From positions 1 to 64,000 of the forward strand of contig JAANDG010000337.1 in the NCBI GenBank assembly GCA_036852015.1: a stretch of DNA of 64,000 bases. The letters run 5' to 3'. The position numbers and the translations under genes are program-made. The notes beneath the pieces are model-generated. The model was given only the letters and a program-made list of their open reading frames with translations, searched no databases and had not been told where the DNA came from. The stretch's first letter is position 1. Each line of letters starts with the position of its first letter. The stretch comes from Pelodera strongyloides. Taxonomy: Eukaryota > Nematoda > Chromadorea > Rhabditida > Rhabditidae. This document shows, piece after piece, positions 44,819 through 59,752 of the stretch.

Positions 44819-45170
44819 AGAAGAGTTGAAGGGAAAGGATTCTACGAAGTGAGCACCAGCTTGGAGTAGACTTTCGCTACAAAACTAAATAAAACTAAAA
44901 GGGCGAAAGCTATTTATAAGATATTATGAGTGGCTCGTCATGGCAAATATTGGCGCCGATTCTTTGAAACTCCTACCTTTTTGCCCAGCTCTAATTTAAG
45001 TTAATTGAGTAGATAATACGAAAGGGGCACAAGGTTTACGTATAATCCGATTAGGCAAGGAACTAAATTAATTTTCTTTTATGAGCTGAAAAGTGGCCTG
45101 TCGTTGGCTGACCTATATCAATCCGCGCCATATTATTAACCAGTTGATGTAATTCACTAGGAGCCATCCT

Positions 45171-45340
45171 TTAAAGTGTTATAACAGCCGTTTAAGGAAA
45201 TGTTGGACAGCTGCATTCTCATGTGGTGTATGCAAATGAATAGAATCAGAGTGAAAATCGTGCAGTAATTTGCGTGCACTACATTGGAATACAGCTTCCG
45301 GCATAAGTTTCAAAAGCGGCTGTCAATCGGCTTTAGACAT
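45171..45340. repeat. Diverged MITE (TTAAAGTGTTATAACAGCCG type)
   Basis: Shares the plan TTAAAG...CAGCTGCATTCTCATG...TGCAAATGA...CGGCTTTA with the main family, but has ATAACAGCCG ends like the copy at 62442. Confidence 0.7.
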
Positions 45341-45535
45341 TTGAGGGGCTAGGGCGTGGCGGTCAGGCCATTGGTTGCCGGGTGCGAATTACTGTGAAGT
45401 TAATGTTCGCATTGCTTTAGTGATAAAATAATACGACACTTTCCCCAACAGAACTCTTATCTTTTGCTACTTTTGGTAAAACAAAATAAAGGAGCATAAG
45501 ATGCAGAACTATCGAACGTACACTCCCGTATTTCG

Positions 45536-45727
45536 CTTTAAACCCGTCTAAATGGTCTGAAGGTCAGTTTTGAAACGTATGGCCACAGGCTGTATTCCGA
45601 TGTAGCGCATGCATATTGCTGCACGACTACTGCACGATTATTTTACTCGTTATGTTAAGTTGCATAAATCATGGGAGAATGTCTATTTCCCAAATATGTT
45701 CCAAAACCGGCCGGTATTTCGCTTTAA
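45536..45727. repeat. Diverged MITE of the TTAAAGCGAAAT family
   Basis: Right end ACCGGCCGGTATTTCGCTTTAA is intact; the left end (CGCTTTAAACCCGTCTAAAT) is altered. Confidence 0.65.
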
Positions 45728-46260
45728 AGCAGATTCAAAAGAGTCCTTCTCAAAGCAGTATAGCACCGGTTTCCACAATAAAAAAAAATCATTGTCTTGA
45801 GAATGTAAAGTCAACCATTTTACTAATGGTAATTATTGTAGTGTGATTCTGCAAAAACGAAGGGATGCAACTCTACTAGGAAATTATTCATACACCAAAT
45901 CGGCGTAACAGCCGGTTTGTTAATGAAACAGAGAAACACATGCTGGACGTGTATCACTAATGTGCTACTCTGAATGAGAACAGTTAGCAAAGGGCGAGCG
46001 TTAGGGAAATATGGCTATATAAGTTAGAAGTAATATATTATATTTTCTTCTAAGAAAGTGGAAATGGTTATTCATTCCAAAAATGTTACTGAATACTGCT
46101 TATTGTAGTAGGACAATGGAGCCTCGTCTTCGACAGATACGCTTATGTCCAGCGCTAAGTAAGCTGGTGATTTTTTTCTGCTTCGATAAGGCAGTTATCT
46201 TCATGTCTTCATGTTAAGCCGGCTGACAACACCGCCCTTCTCCCACGTCGGAATCTAGGC

Positions 46261-46478
46261 TTAAAGTGAAATAACGGCCGGTTTTTGAAAGTATGACGAA
46301 CAACTGCGCTCTTATGCAAAGTATGACGAACTGCACTGCACTCTAATACATTTAAGCTAAATGTAAGTGGGGGCAGGATTGGGCTTGATGTTTTATTCTA
46401 ATCATGCTTATTTGCATGTGACGCATGGGTATGATGTTACCCAAAACAGTTTCAATAACCGGATGTAATATCGCTTCA
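46261..46478. repeat. Diverged MITE of the TTAAAGCGAAAT family
   Basis: TTAAAGTGAAATAACGGCCG ... TAACCGGATGTAATATCGCTT, with an internal repeated AAAGTATGACGAAC. Confidence 0.7.
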
Positions 46479-46783
46479 TACAAGACTGTTTTCTACAGGG
46501 TTGTAGGTTGTACGGGATCAGGTTCATTTGGCCAGATAACTCGAGCGTCTGTGAATCGACAGGCATTGCGCGTCGTTGTCCATACAAAACTACATGTAGT
46601 AACAATAAATAGCTGTTTGATCACGGTTTCTTACAATTACATTCTTGGTACTTTGTGTTCGTGCTTTGCTCCGGGATTTGTCAGCATCCGAGAGGAGATG
46701 GCCGGATTATGCTTGTCAGTTTTATCCTAATCACTTGAAAAAATAGATCAGGCGGGGCAGTTCCAGTAAAAACATGTCGATTA

Positions 46784-46932
46784 TGGGGTTTCCAAGTATC
46801 CCAAAACTTCGGTGCGCTTTGTCAGTATGTATACCGTATTTCTGCACGAACCTCCTATAGGATATGAAAATTAAAAAAATGTTCTCGTGTAGCTCCAGTA
46901 TACTGTAAATTTTCACCAAACTTGGAAACCCC
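46784..46932. repeat. MITE of the TGGGGTTTCCAAG family
   Basis: TGGGGTTTCCAAGTATCCCA ... CACCAAACTTGGAAACCCCA, flanked by TTA on both sides. The interior has ACCGTATTTCTGCACGAA. Confidence 0.92.
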
Positions 46933-47141
46933 ATTACTTGACGATGTTGATTACTCAATTGACTTGAAAGACTCCAGTCTCTTTTTCCGGACAGTCATTG
47001 TATACCATTTTCAATACACAGTATGGCTCAATTATTGTCAGTGTAATGAAATGTGCTGCCACAATCCCATAATCATAATCGTACCATACTTTCTTTCTCT
47101 ATAGCTCACTCAAGCTTTCGAAAACCAGAAACACTATTCTT

Positions 47142-47311
47142 TTAAAGCGAAATACGGCCGTTTCTGAAACACATCGTGGACAACTGAATTCCTACGTATT
47201 TATGCTAATTTACTCGAATTTAGCTCAATTTTTTATTATAATTTATGGTCATTTGCATAAGGATGATGTGTACTCGATGCGTTTTTTCAAAAATCGGCCG
47301 GTATCGCTTTA
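47142..47311. repeat. MITE of the TTAAAGCGAAAT family
   Basis: TTAAAGCGAAATACGGCCGT ... ATCGGCCGGTATCGCTTTAA. Confidence 0.9.
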
Positions 47312-48201
47312 ATAAGGGAACGGTGAACCAGGGCCGGTGACTTCCTTTGTTGACCCAGCATAACCATTCTGCAGAGAAACTCAATACTGATTTTTTTACA
47401 GGAAACCGTCACGGCGCCAGCCGTAAAAGGGCAGAAACATAGGCTAGAGTCGCTGTAGTTTGCCATTTCTGTCATTTCTGCTGAAGTGAGGCGATTACTT
47501 TTTTAATAAGCGGATTACGATTTGCGCGTATATTGATTAGTTGGGAGAGGGGAAGTGATTCAGCTCTCTTCCGTTTTGTTTTCGCTCGTTCGACTTTGGA
47601 AATATTTCGGGCAGCTCATTTAGAAAGAATCACACACGAATGTATTGTTCGCTATACCGACGACGAAGCAAAAAGAGCTAGCTCGCCTAGCTCTGAATGG
47701 TTAGCGAGGCATGGTAAAAGTAAAAAAATCGTTCACCAAGGGCGTTCGTTATCAATTGATCTTCACATGTTTCGGTCCTGTTGCTAGGCTTCATATCATA
47801 TGAGAGTTATCCTGAACGGGCACCTCTACCGATGATTGATGTTTTTTTGTTTCTAACATGTCACGAGGCACGACTCCCGATTCCATCGGCTTTACATTTC
47901 AATAGCAACCCTTTAACTTTGCGTTAGTTCAACAGGTTAGTTTACTACTTAAGTTGAAATATTAAGTGTAACCACGGCCCCTTGTCAGTATGGGATGCAG
48001 ACCTCATAACTTCCTTCTAAAATTATAAAGAAACTTCCTATTGCTTCACAATGTACATAAGAATGTTTTCAAAAGATTTCAAAAGCTACGTGTCATTCTT
48101 TGGTGAATCAGCTTTTAGATTTGGTGGCACACTACATACTGCACTGTGCTTCGCGATGACGTCACTTATCCCTACAACTTGTTGCAATTTCTGCTAATGA
48201 G

Positions 48202-48348
48202 TGGGGTTTCCAAGTATCCCAAAACTTCGGTGTGAGTCAATAGTACCGTATTTCTGCACGAAGCTTGCATATATAATATGAAAAATTGAAAAAATATTCT
48301 CATGTAGTTTCAAAGTGCTGTAAGTTTTCACCATACTTGGAAACTCCA
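48202..48348. repeat. MITE of the TGGGGTTTCCAAG family
   Basis: TGGGGTTTCCAAGTATCCCA ... CACCATACTTGGAAACTCCA; same interior as the copy at 46784. Confidence 0.9.
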
Positions 48349-48499
48349 GAAAGAAATATCTGAGAATAGAGAGAACTCAACGAGACGCGTCTTCAGCTCA
48401 TATAATATCAAACGTTTTGCCATCTGTTTGAGATTTAGGCTCCCACAATACTACCTGTAACAACACGTTTGACAACTTTGAAACCATGGGTGATCCCTC

Positions 48500-48640
48500 C
48501 TGGCCCTAGCCCGAAGACGCCGAGCAATTTGTCATCTGGAACTCGTCGCCTGTGCTCAAGACCTCTGCGGAGCATGTCATAAGCAAACCTTGAATTTGAA
48601 CTCCCTTGAATAAAGGTGCACGCTCTTGAAGCGTAAACAA
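48500..48640 (-). repeat. Dispersed repeat R1, copy 3 (inverted)
   Basis: Minus strand carries CAAGAGCGTGCACC, AGGTTTGCTTATGACATG and CCGCAGAGGTCTTGAGC. The minus-strand frame here is open for 97 codons, but the same frame is broken in the copies at 3395 and 4412. Confidence 0.7.
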
Positions 48641-49137
48641 ATTCACTTTTTTTGCAGAATTTCGAAAATACTTTCTGAAACGTCACCCTTACCCCTGTCA
48701 GAGGGCTGCACTTATTTTCAAATTCCACTGAGGCCTCTAATAAGGCACTATACCTTTGATAGTAATCGCATTATGTCATAACTCTGTTATCTTAATGACT
48801 GTCAAAAATTTGGACTGCTTATTTTAGCTCTTGTGCAGTAAAAAAGCGAACGCAACGAAATTTTGTGCCCTGTGATTCATCTTAGTGTTCTACAAACAGA
48901 GTCGAGGGCAATAAACCGATTATTGTAATAAAAAGCGGGTGTTTATTGGGTGTAAGTGTTGCTTCTCGGTGTCGAGCACAACCCAATAAAAGTTACATTA
49001 AATGGAGGTAACTAGTGCACTTTTTTATGGAATTGTGTATAGAATGAGCCTAAAGAATAATAAAAAGTTTATTGTAGGTTTTATTGAAGTATACGCGTTA
49101 CTTCTAAGATCGAGAACTGTTTTCATCGGTGTATGCA

Positions 49138-49275
49138 TTAAAGTGAAATACCGTCTGGTTTTTGAAACGCATCGAGTACATCAACATTCTTGTGCAGCAT
49201 ATGCAAATGAACATAAATTAGAATAAGAAATCGAGCTAAATTCGAGCAAATTAGCATAAACACGTAAAAATTTCG
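49138..49275. repeat. Truncated MITE of the TTAAAGCGAAAT family
   Basis: Left end TTAAAGTGAAATACCGTCTG and centre are present; the right terminal repeat is missing after CACGTAAAAATTTCGGG. A CT-rich tract follows at about 49338-49378. Confidence 0.8.
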
Positions 49276-50042
49276 GGTAGGATGAGGAACTGTTGATTTA
49301 CTTTTATAATTCCTGGTAGAAATCCTTCTTCTGGCTTCTCTCTCTATCTCTCTCTCCCTCTCTCTCTCTTTCTCTCTGTTACAGAGAAAAGCTGATATGC
49401 TTTGAAGAGCGACCCAGTTCTAACCAGTCATCTCCTGAGATCGCTTCGTTCTATTTTTTCCCTCTTCTTATCTTCCCTTGTGTGAAGATTTGTTCTTCTT
49501 ATCGACAATACGACGCCTCAACAATAAAGAAGGAATTGAAGAAGACAAATAATGTTTACACAGGTTATCACTGTCTCATTTTTCCACGAATTGATATAAT
49601 CTCTGAAAGCTCAAAATTGCAAAAGTAGGCAACAATAAGCAATTAATCAATCAGTCAATATTGTATTGGTTCAGGAGAAAATTGGGTTTTCCTTCTTTTT
49701 TGTTTGGTAACAATGCAATAACAAATCGCAGAGTTTTTTTTACAAAATGACAGCCTGAGACATCAGGTTATGGGTATATTCTATTAACTATCCCAGCTAC
49801 ACCGCTTCAACCTTCAACGTGTTCACCCCCAGCAGTCCTCCGGGCTGTGACACTTGTGTGACACACTCCTTCACGGAGAAAACGAAGCGAAAGCTGGGCG
49901 TAACTCGCAACTGTGATTTGGTTACGTGAGGCGACTCGAACAGTGACTGTGAGGTTAACATAAGTAAGTGTGAAGTTTGTGAGTGTAAAGGACGAAGACA
50001 TAGACACATAGAAGGTTCCATGGTCAGGAACGACGAAGATTG

Positions 50043-50297
50043 GCTGAATTCGTGTGACACATTAATTTGTGTGACACATTAATTTGTGTGACACAGTAAT
50101 TTGTGTGACACAGTAATTTGTGTGACACAGTAATTTGTGTGACACAGTAATTTGTGTGACACAGTAATTTGTGTGACACAGTAGTTTGTGTGACACAGTA
50201 ATTTGTGTGACACAGTAATTTGTGTGACACAGTAATTTGTGTGACACAGTAATTTGTGTGACACAGTAATTTGTGTGACACAGTAATTTGTGTGGCA
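50043..50297. repeat. 17-bp tandem repeat, about 15 copies
   Basis: Unit TTTGTGTGACACAGTAA; the first copies have ACACATTAA. It is bracketed by GAACGACGAAG-TTGGCTGAATT-like direct repeats (about 50029 and 50311), so it expanded inside a duplicated segment. Because 17 is not a multiple of 3, open frames across it mean nothing. Confidence 0.95.
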
Positions 50298-51422
50298 CCC
50301 TCCTTCACACCGGGAACGACGAAGTCTGGCTGAATTACGTTCCGGTAACATAGAAAACGGAAGTTCATAGTGTCGATATGTCGTGTCATGTAAACCATTC
50401 GACACATATGGGAAATACGACATGTTATGCCTCGCACTGGCTATCATTGGGCAAGAATGCTGACCAAATGGGGTCCGTTCTCTAAAACGCCCTGAGGAAG
50501 ACCTTTAAAACGGTGGTCTGATTCAATTCGATTAATTCTGTTGAAGTATCCAATGGAATTCAATGTGAGACTTGTATCTCACACATTTTTTCCCTAAGTC
50601 AGTTTTTCTGTAACTTGGTACGTACTGTGACTACATTTCTTTTTCTTTTTATCCTCTCATATTTAGTGATAATTGAAACAAAATGACGCATTTGGACTGA
50701 CTGTGACGGAGTTCAAGGGTAATCACTGCAAAGTATTTTAACTGTAAAGTTGGTATTTTTCATCTGATCTATAAGGGTATCGTATAGAACCATTGAGATC
50801 CACGTTCTACTTGTAAGCTTGAGTTTCAAGGTGTGCACATTCACAATTTACTACAAGCTGCGAATGTTATCAGTTGTAATAACTATTGCACTTCAAAAGG
50901 TGATGACTTAATTAATCGCGTCAATAAAAAACGTCTGTAATTTTATAGACGCCCTTGTAAGAGTCATAAAACAATTGGCAGAAATCTACAATGTTGAAAA
51001 TGTTCCTTGGAATGTTGAACATACAAAAATAGCAGGACGATTTCAAAAAATCGTAATTTACGAAAGGAAAACTTTGCAAATGGATAATATGGCGTGGTAG
51101 CTTGTTGAAATTGATTGTTAAACATCATTCAAACTGAATTTCTCATTACTTAGGAGAAAGTTGATAATATTGACGATGCGAACACAAGGGACAAGTAACC
51201 AAAATTATTGGAAACAAAAAAAAAGAGGCTATAGTTACTTGCCTAATTGCTAGCTATAAGCGCATTTTCTCCTTGTTGGTTTTTCTTTGTATTAGTGTGT
51301 CAACTCAGCAATTGCCGGCTATGAAAGTCGACTTACTGTTTAAGACGTCCAAAAACTTTCAAAACATCGAATCCCTGACATCCAAAAGTATATTTCGCTC
51401 AAAGAAACCAACAGAAAATTAT

Positions 51423-51604
51423 TTAAAGCGAAATACCGGCCGGTTTTTGAAACGCATTGCGTACACCTGCTTTCTTATGCAGCATATGCAAATGGGCAAA
51501 AATTAGAATAAAAACTAGGCCCCAATTAGACCTCACGTTGCATAAATGCATAGGAATGCAAGTACTTGAGATGCGTTACAAAAACCGGCCGGTATTTCGC
51601 TTTA
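51423..51604. repeat. MITE of the TTAAAGCGAAAT family
   Basis: Full-length with intact ends: TTAAAGCGAAATACCGGCCG and CGGCCGGTATTTCGCTTTAA. It is close to the copies at 36479 and 53042 (shared ACTAG-CCCAATTAGACC). Confidence 0.95.
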
Positions 51605-51947
51605 AAGTTGTGTGATGCGGATAGTAGCATTGCATCCACCCTCGCACACTCCCAAAAGAGGTAGCCATTGCCAATTGTCATGAGGTTTCCATGTTTGCGA
51701 TTGCTGCATGACAAATCGCCTATCGCATGACATGACAATCACGGAACCATTTTTGCAAGTCCGATAATAATTCGCTTCTAAATACTTTTCGGCTAAAAGC
51801 GGTGTCGAAAATATGGAATATGGCGCAGTCTTTTTTCTGAAGTCGTGTATTTTTTTCGGATTATATTACAGCCCCAATTGTTGCAAGTCTCTTCAGCTAT
51901 TTTCTGTAGGGTTTCCGCAGTATATTTCCTTTTCAAAACGACTGGGC

Positions 51948-52127
51948 TCAAAGCGAAATACCGACCGGTTTTTGAAACACATCGAGTACACCTGAATTTT
52001 TATGCAGTATGCAAATCAACATAAATTAGAATAAAAAAATCGTGCTAAATTCGAGCAAATTAGCTTAAAAACGTAAGAATTCAGTTGTCCACTATGCGTT
52101 TCAAAAACCGGCCAGTATTTCGGTTTA
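51948..52127. repeat. MITE of the TTAAAGCGAAAT family
   Basis: CAAAGCGAAATACCGACCGG ... CGGCCAGTATTTCGGTTTAA. Confidence 0.9.
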
Positions 52128-52318
52128 ACGTTTACACTTTTTTTTCGGATTCCTCGATTACTGCCAGGCTGGCGAGATATTTTCCCTATGCTTTCCTCAC
52201 AATCAGTAAATTTCAAATGGGAAACAATTTCAAAATACGGGAATTATTAGATGTATTCCGATGTTGGGCAACAGATACATGGCACATGAACATCAACATT
52301 TCAATAAGTATTTATTAT

Positions 52319-53843
52319 CTAACAAAACAGGGTAACAATAACGGGCAGAAGTGCGAGACCAATTGTTGAAGCGGATTTAGATTCAGTTGGGACAACGTGT
52401 GCTTGTGTGGTCGTCTGATTGTTAAAGACTGTGATAGGCATTGTCACATTGCTACCTGTTGGTGGTACCGGGGTGGTATTGTTACCACTAGCATCAGTGC
52501 TTGGTGAGGCAGTATTGCTAACAGTGACATTGCTAGGAGACGTCACTGGTACAGTGGCGGCGGACGTAACGGTAGTGGGCGGCGAACCGGACGTAACAAC
52601 GGTTGATGTGATAATTGCAGATGTAGTCACAGGTTTAGGTGATGTCGGAGCCTCGCTGAAAAGGTTCTATCGTAAACTTCTCAAGCATTAGAGATTCTTT
52701 TGAAGAATTAGACGTCTTAGAGCGGTATAACATCCGGTTTTCAAACTCACGCTAGTCGCTCTATTCCCATACAGTATATGCAAGTCAATGCGCAATGTTT
52801 TAGTCTAATTAGCCGTTTGCATGCAATATATGGGAATGTGTTTGCACACAAAATGCTTCAAAACAGGGTTTGAAAGTCACATATTTGTCTGCACTGAGTA
52901 CGGTAACTAGCTGTGCACCTGCTTTCACGAATACCTTCCCCAATTTTGCATATTAGGCAAAACGGTTTTCACAGCCGCGTCGAGTAATCTGGGAGGTTTA
53001 TCTCAGAAAAATTAGGGAATTTTATACGTGGGCCTGTTCCTTTAAAGCGAAATAGCGGCCGGTTTTTGAAACGCATTTCGTCACCTGCTTTTTTATGCAA
53101 CATACGCAAATGAGCAAAAATTAGAATAAAAACTAGACCCCAATTAGACCCCACGTTGCATAAATGTATAGGAATGCAAGTACTTGAGATGCGTTTCAAA
53201 AACCGGCCGGTATTTCGCTTTAAAGTGTAGAGTTGCTAGTTGCTACCATAACAAGAAAACGTTGAACAGAAACAATGTCTAATATCTCTATGTATGGAAA
53301 ATGGTAAAACAAAGAACTTCGCATCAGAAACCCAAACTCACCCATCTCCGACAGCCATATTGTTCCGGCCATCTGGGCGGCCTCCCAGTACACGTAGCAC
53401 AACGTCCCTTAGTGTATCATCTGAGCCCTGAAATTGGATTTTTATATTTATGTGCTTATTTTGGGAAATTTTGATTGGCTTAGGCTTAGGCTTAGGGCTT
53501 TTGGTCGTCTGTGCCCTGGAATTGAAGTTGTATTTTTATTCGATATTTGTGTATTTGTTTTTGGTATTTTAATTGTTTATACGAATTATGCTGGCTGGAT
53601 GGGCCATATGCCATGTGTATGTGTAACCTACACCCTACTAGACATGTGCATTTATGTTTCTTGCTTTTTTTCGTTCAATTGATGTTTCTGATTTTTCCCC
53701 AATAGTTTGGAATTTAAACAATGATTTGTAAAAAAATTTGTGTAGCCTACACAAAATAAACTTTGACACTAAATATAGTTTACCTGAGGTTTGGCAGCAA
53801 CCAGTGCAGCAAAAATGACGGCCAAAAGAAAGTTGCAGTTCAT
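52319..53843 (-). CDS. Mucin-like GPI-anchored surface protein B, 3 exons, intact
   Basis: Exons (minus strand): 53843-53784, 53427-53342 and 52655-52319; phases agree, 160 aa. Exon 1 is a signal peptide (MNCNFLLAVIFAALVAA) ending KPQ, as in gene A. The middle exon is GSDDTLRDVVLR then VLGGRPDGRNNMAVGD. The rest is Ser/Thr/Pro/Val-rich with several N-x-S/T sites (SNVTVSNTAS, GNNTT, GSNVT, NNQTT), ending TIGLALLPVIVTLFC, a GPI-signal-like tail. Acceptor-like ATTCTCAG lies 5 nt before the ATG. Intron 2 contains a full-length MITE. Likely cell-surface or surface-coat mucin; specific role unknown. Confidence 0.85.
53042..53223. repeat. MITE of the TTAAAGCGAAAT family in mucin B intron 2
   Basis: TTAAAGCGAAATAGCGGCCG ... 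CGGCCGGTATTTCGCTTTAA. A diverged relative with TAACATCCGG ends occupies about 52720-52880 in the same intron. Confidence 0.95.
53478..53497 (+). repeat. Interstitial TTAGGC telomere-like repeat
   Basis: GGCTTAGGCTTAGGCTTAGG: three copies, in intron 1 of mucin gene B. Confidence 0.75.
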
Positions 53844-53849
53844 TATGCC

Positions 53850-55586
53850 TGAGAATGTGATGTGTAAAGCTAGGAAACCTGTAAGTTATGATAATTATTA
53901 AACCAACATAATATGAAATCTTCAGATCATTTTCAAGACTAGAGCAAAAATTCGTCAGGTCGATATATGTGAATCGTTGAGTAGCGCATTATTTCTATTT
54001 TAGACATAATGGAAATGGTCTCGAAAAAAGCGATCTCTTAGAAGACAGAACAGACAATGGCGGCTTCGTTTTGAGCTCAATTATTTACCTCTGTGTTTAA
54101 GTACGCCGGTATGGAGCGATAAGCCATCTTGCTTATTATCACTGTCACCTAATATTTGTGTCAGCACCGCCCATTTTAATGTAGTAAAGGGCTGATGTGT
54201 CATCCAATTACGAACGTAAGGGGTAAGGGCGCGGCGCAATGGACAAAGGGCAAACTATATTCAATAATATTAAAGGGTATGAAAGCCGTTTTTTTATGTT
54301 GATCGGCTGCGCTCTCAAGCATCATATGCAAATTAGTATTAATAGAGTAAAAATTACAAACAAAAGAAAGGAGTGCGGCACCGTGGCAAAGTGCAAACCA
54401 TATTCAACTGTGATGTGAGGTGTCGGTTCAGTTAGTGTTTGGTACAAAGTACTATAATTATCCACACACTTTTGCAGTTGGGGTTTGAAACCAATTTTTA
54501 CTTTGCCACTATTTAAACCCCCGTGTTGGTTTACCTAATTGTAAGTGAACACAACTACAAGCTTGTGGCCAGAATAGGTTCTGCGCATGAATCGTTACGC
54601 ATCAACCATCTGCGGAACGGCATTTCGGCTTTGAACAAGGATATTGCAACTTTATGTATTTGAGTGAAACGTATCGCTGATAGATCTAAAAAGGAGCGAT
54701 GAGCTCCACATTTACGCATCAAATTATACATACGTTGATAGGTTATAGTCGATGTGTGAGGAAGCGCAATAACCTCTGCTCCCGTTTTATATTCAATAGT
54801 GTTTTCAGGTCGCTGCGGTATTGTTTATGTGTCATACGCTCTGCCCAAAGCTAGGATATTTTTGACATTTTCTCAGTTACTTTATATGTAAACCAGACGG
54901 CTAGCGCCGCCTGAGGCGACTTTCAATGCTTAAGATGCAGGAACAGTGAGCAGCACACTTGTGTGAAACATTTGCAACGTATCTTGAAAAATCATGAAAT
55001 AAGATTCGATTTCGCTTGCTCAACACGGGGCTCCGGCTGTCCTTTTATTACCTCTTAGGTATTCTAATTTTCGCTTCGTTCACACAAACAAAAGACCAAG
55101 CAGGCTCTTCTCCTTTATATAATAAGATATTACTTGGTCCTCCAGTTCATAATTCAACGCTAACAACTGGATCACAGATCACAGCAACTTTAATAATTGC
55201 TTAATTAGACCAACTTAGATAAACCCATAACTTAATTTAATCTCGAGCTCGTGTATTCCGGCAACCCGGCTTAAATTGCATTCCTTTTCATCCCCACTGA
55301 TAACATAATGAGACAAATTGAACTCTCAGCGTATTATCAGTAAATTCTTTGTGAATGTGAAGCCTTGTGAATTCTTCATGAACGTTGTGTATGTACAACC
55401 TGAACTCGATGACGGTAGAATAAGTTGTTATTCTTCTTTTTGAAAGATACTGTCAAATACTCTTTATTCTTTTGCACATATAAAAAGACACATAAAAATT
55501 TATAAAGGGCCGTCAAAGACTTCATGTCTCAGAATGGAATTAATTTCCTGGGTAAGCCATGTGTCTAAGAATCAATCAGGAGCATT
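53850..55586. other. Intergenic, AT-rich, no supported gene
   Basis: A plus-strand open stretch at 55016-55204 begins with a hydrophobic run but has no ATG and no clear splice context. Nothing else is seen. Confidence 0.5.
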
Positions 55587-57377
<1,791 letters not shown>

Positions 57378-57556
57378 TTGGTATTGATGCTAAGTTGAGA
57401 TCTGTAAGCAAAGAAATTAAGAATACATTCGATTCAAATAATTAGAAAACTAATTAATATTAATACGACTGTCGGTTTATAAGAGTAGGTGAAGACGTGT
57501 CACATATATCATTTTGAAAATCATCTAGAGCCAATTCGTCTAATTGTAAGGTAAGC

Positions 57557-57729
57557 TGAAGCGAAATACCGGCCGGTTTTTGAAACGCATCATGGACAGC
57601 TGAATTCATATGCAAAATTGCACGAATTGAGCTCGTTTTTTATTCTAATTTATTTTTATTTGCATAAGCTGCATAAGAACTCTGGTCTACTCGGTGTGCT
57701 TCAAAAACCGACCGACATTTCGCTCTAAA
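57557..57729. repeat. MITE of the TTAAAGCGAAAT family
   Basis: GAAGCGAAATACCGGCCGGT ... ACCGACCGACATTTCGCTCT; left TTAA mutated. Confidence 0.9.
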
Positions 57730-58079
57730 AAATATTGTTAGTATAAAAGGGCAAGGTGGGTCAACTGTTGATTTACAACTTGCCACATCGTTTAAATAAT
57801 GGTTATCAACAAAACAATATGTATCACCTCCAGGTATTTAGTGCAATAATTTTAATTTTAAAACTTTAAATAACAAAATGCGTCACTCAATCTGACCTAA
57901 TTCAACAAACAAAGACGCATCTTGCCACCGACAATAATAAAAGTTTTTATTCTATTTACAAATTGATGAGTAATCAAAATATTCAATAGAAAAAGAAATG
58001 TGTAGATATTTTTAGAGCCGTTCAGAGTGGACTTCGAGTGTGAACCTGAATTACAGGCGAAAGTAGTACATAGTACATA

Positions 58080-58353
58080 CTTGTCATCATTTTGTGCTTT
58101 TTTACCACTTTGTAAACTATAAAGTTGTAAAGTGATCCTCCTTATATTACCCGAATTTGCAGAAATCCGGCGATCGTCAGATTTACGGATCTTGCCAAGT
58201 ATTGCAAAGTCTCCACTTGTCCACTCCACTTGTCCACTTGCAAAGTTCACTTGCTCGTGCAGCCGACTTATCTCCGTCCGCCAGAGTTACCTAGCTGGGA
58301 ATCGAACCCGTAGTTCCTGGACAGCTAACCACTACATCAACAGGCCGCATAGG
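58080..58353 (-). repeat. tRNA-derived SINE-like sequence
   Basis: On the minus strand GCGGCCTGTTGATGTAGTGG TTAGC supplies box A (58329-58339) and GGGTTCGATTCCC box B (58297-58309). A unique body and an A-rich tail (AAAAAAGCACAAAATG) follow. The T and acceptor stems do not close, so it is not a working tRNA gene. Confidence 0.6.
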
Positions 58354-59285
58354 GGAAGGTCGCTAAATTAAAATAATATTGAACGAATAAGTATTGCAAC
58401 CTGTACGTCCACCTACACGTTCGGAGCTAACTATTTTTGTTGTATGTTTAGTTTGCGGTGAGGACAAAGTACACGTCATCATGTTGGGCAGGTTGCGGTC
58501 ACCAATTTTCCATTGAAAAAAGATATGTGTATATGTTGTGTAAACAAAAGCTAACTAATTGCTTGTTGGGTTTGTATAGCATCATATTCAATGGAAACTT
58601 TATTTTTTACATTTTTTACACGTCATTTTGTTTAGGTTTAGCCTTGCAGCCACCTACATTCTTAGTCGTTATTAGTTCATTTAGAAAATACATACGTCAC
58701 AATCATTAGCTGATTAGCTTATTATAACTTATTATTATTTCATTAACTTAATAACTTCGTGATCTCTATCAGTTCAAGGGTGTGTCACCTCACCAGCACG
58801 TTAGTTTTGTATGCAAAGAATGTTTTGAATGACAAATGAATTGTTATCTTTTACGAATTATTTTTTGAAAATTTTCACCTCTCTGAGGGGAAATTTTCAA
58901 GGTTTGAGGGACTTGTGTAAAATAAATGGATAGGAAAAGTTCAAAAGAATATAATAAAGAGGTGTTTTTATTCAATTTCTGTATTTTTATCGTAATCATG
59001 TAGGATGATCATCCCCACGACATTAGTATTGGGTTTTCAGCAGGGCAAGTACCCCAACAAAAGAGGAGAACCGTGCTAGTGAAGCCCTATCCGTGGGGAA
59101 AACCATTCAAGAACCTGCACATCAATACCGATTTACTGACCTAAGAGGAGATATCAATTATTATAATTATGTGATTGATCTAGGGCTGTTATGTGAGGAA
59201 GATTGTGATTATGGATTTCCTGCTCTTCTGTGACAAGCAACACATATCAAGTCATTTTTTTAACATTAGTGCATTAAAACCGAAT

Positions 59286-59475
59286 ATTAGAACGAAATAC
59301 CGGCAGGTTTTGTGAAAAACATCGAGTAGACCAGCATTCTTATGACTTATGCAGCTTATGCAAATGAACATAAATTAGAAAAAAATCGAGCTAAATTCGA
59401 GCAAATTAGCATAAATACGTTATAATTCAGTTGTCCACAATGCGTTTCAAAAAGCGGCCGATATTTCGTTTTAAC
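59286..59475. repeat. MITE of the TTAAAGCGAAAT family
   Basis: TTAGAACGAAATACCGGCAG ... GCGGCCGATATTTCGTTTTAA. Confidence 0.88.
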
Positions 59476-59752
59476 TTCAAAATTCATGCAAAATAGGGTT
59501 GTTAGGGGAAGTTATGACCAATTATTTACTTTTCTGCAAATCAGCGTAAGGGGTTTGCGTGTTCTTCTGTCTGACCGGACGCCCTAGCTCGTAGTATTTT
59601 TCACAGATTAACTTGTTTGCAAGGGAAATATTTGGTAATAGGGAAAATATTTGTAATGCAAATTGTTACAAAGTTATTTCTACCACATCTATAAGATGAT
59701 AACACAACCACAGTTTTAATAGTTTTTATTGTTTGGTACAAATATCAAACTG

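Noticed and set aside
48435..48728. Minus-strand ORF of 97 codons
   Set aside because: It overlaps dispersed repeat R1, whose other copies do not keep the frame.
49797..50060. Minus-strand ORF of 87 codons ending FRFVFSVKECVTQVSQ...
   Set aside because: No acceptor, signal peptide or homology found; the plus strand is also partly open here. Left unannotated.
50024..50437. Long minus-strand ORFs reading CHTNYCVTQITVSHKLL repeats
   Set aside because: The 17-bp repeat lacks stops in this strand, so all three frames are open; no start context, splice signals or homology.
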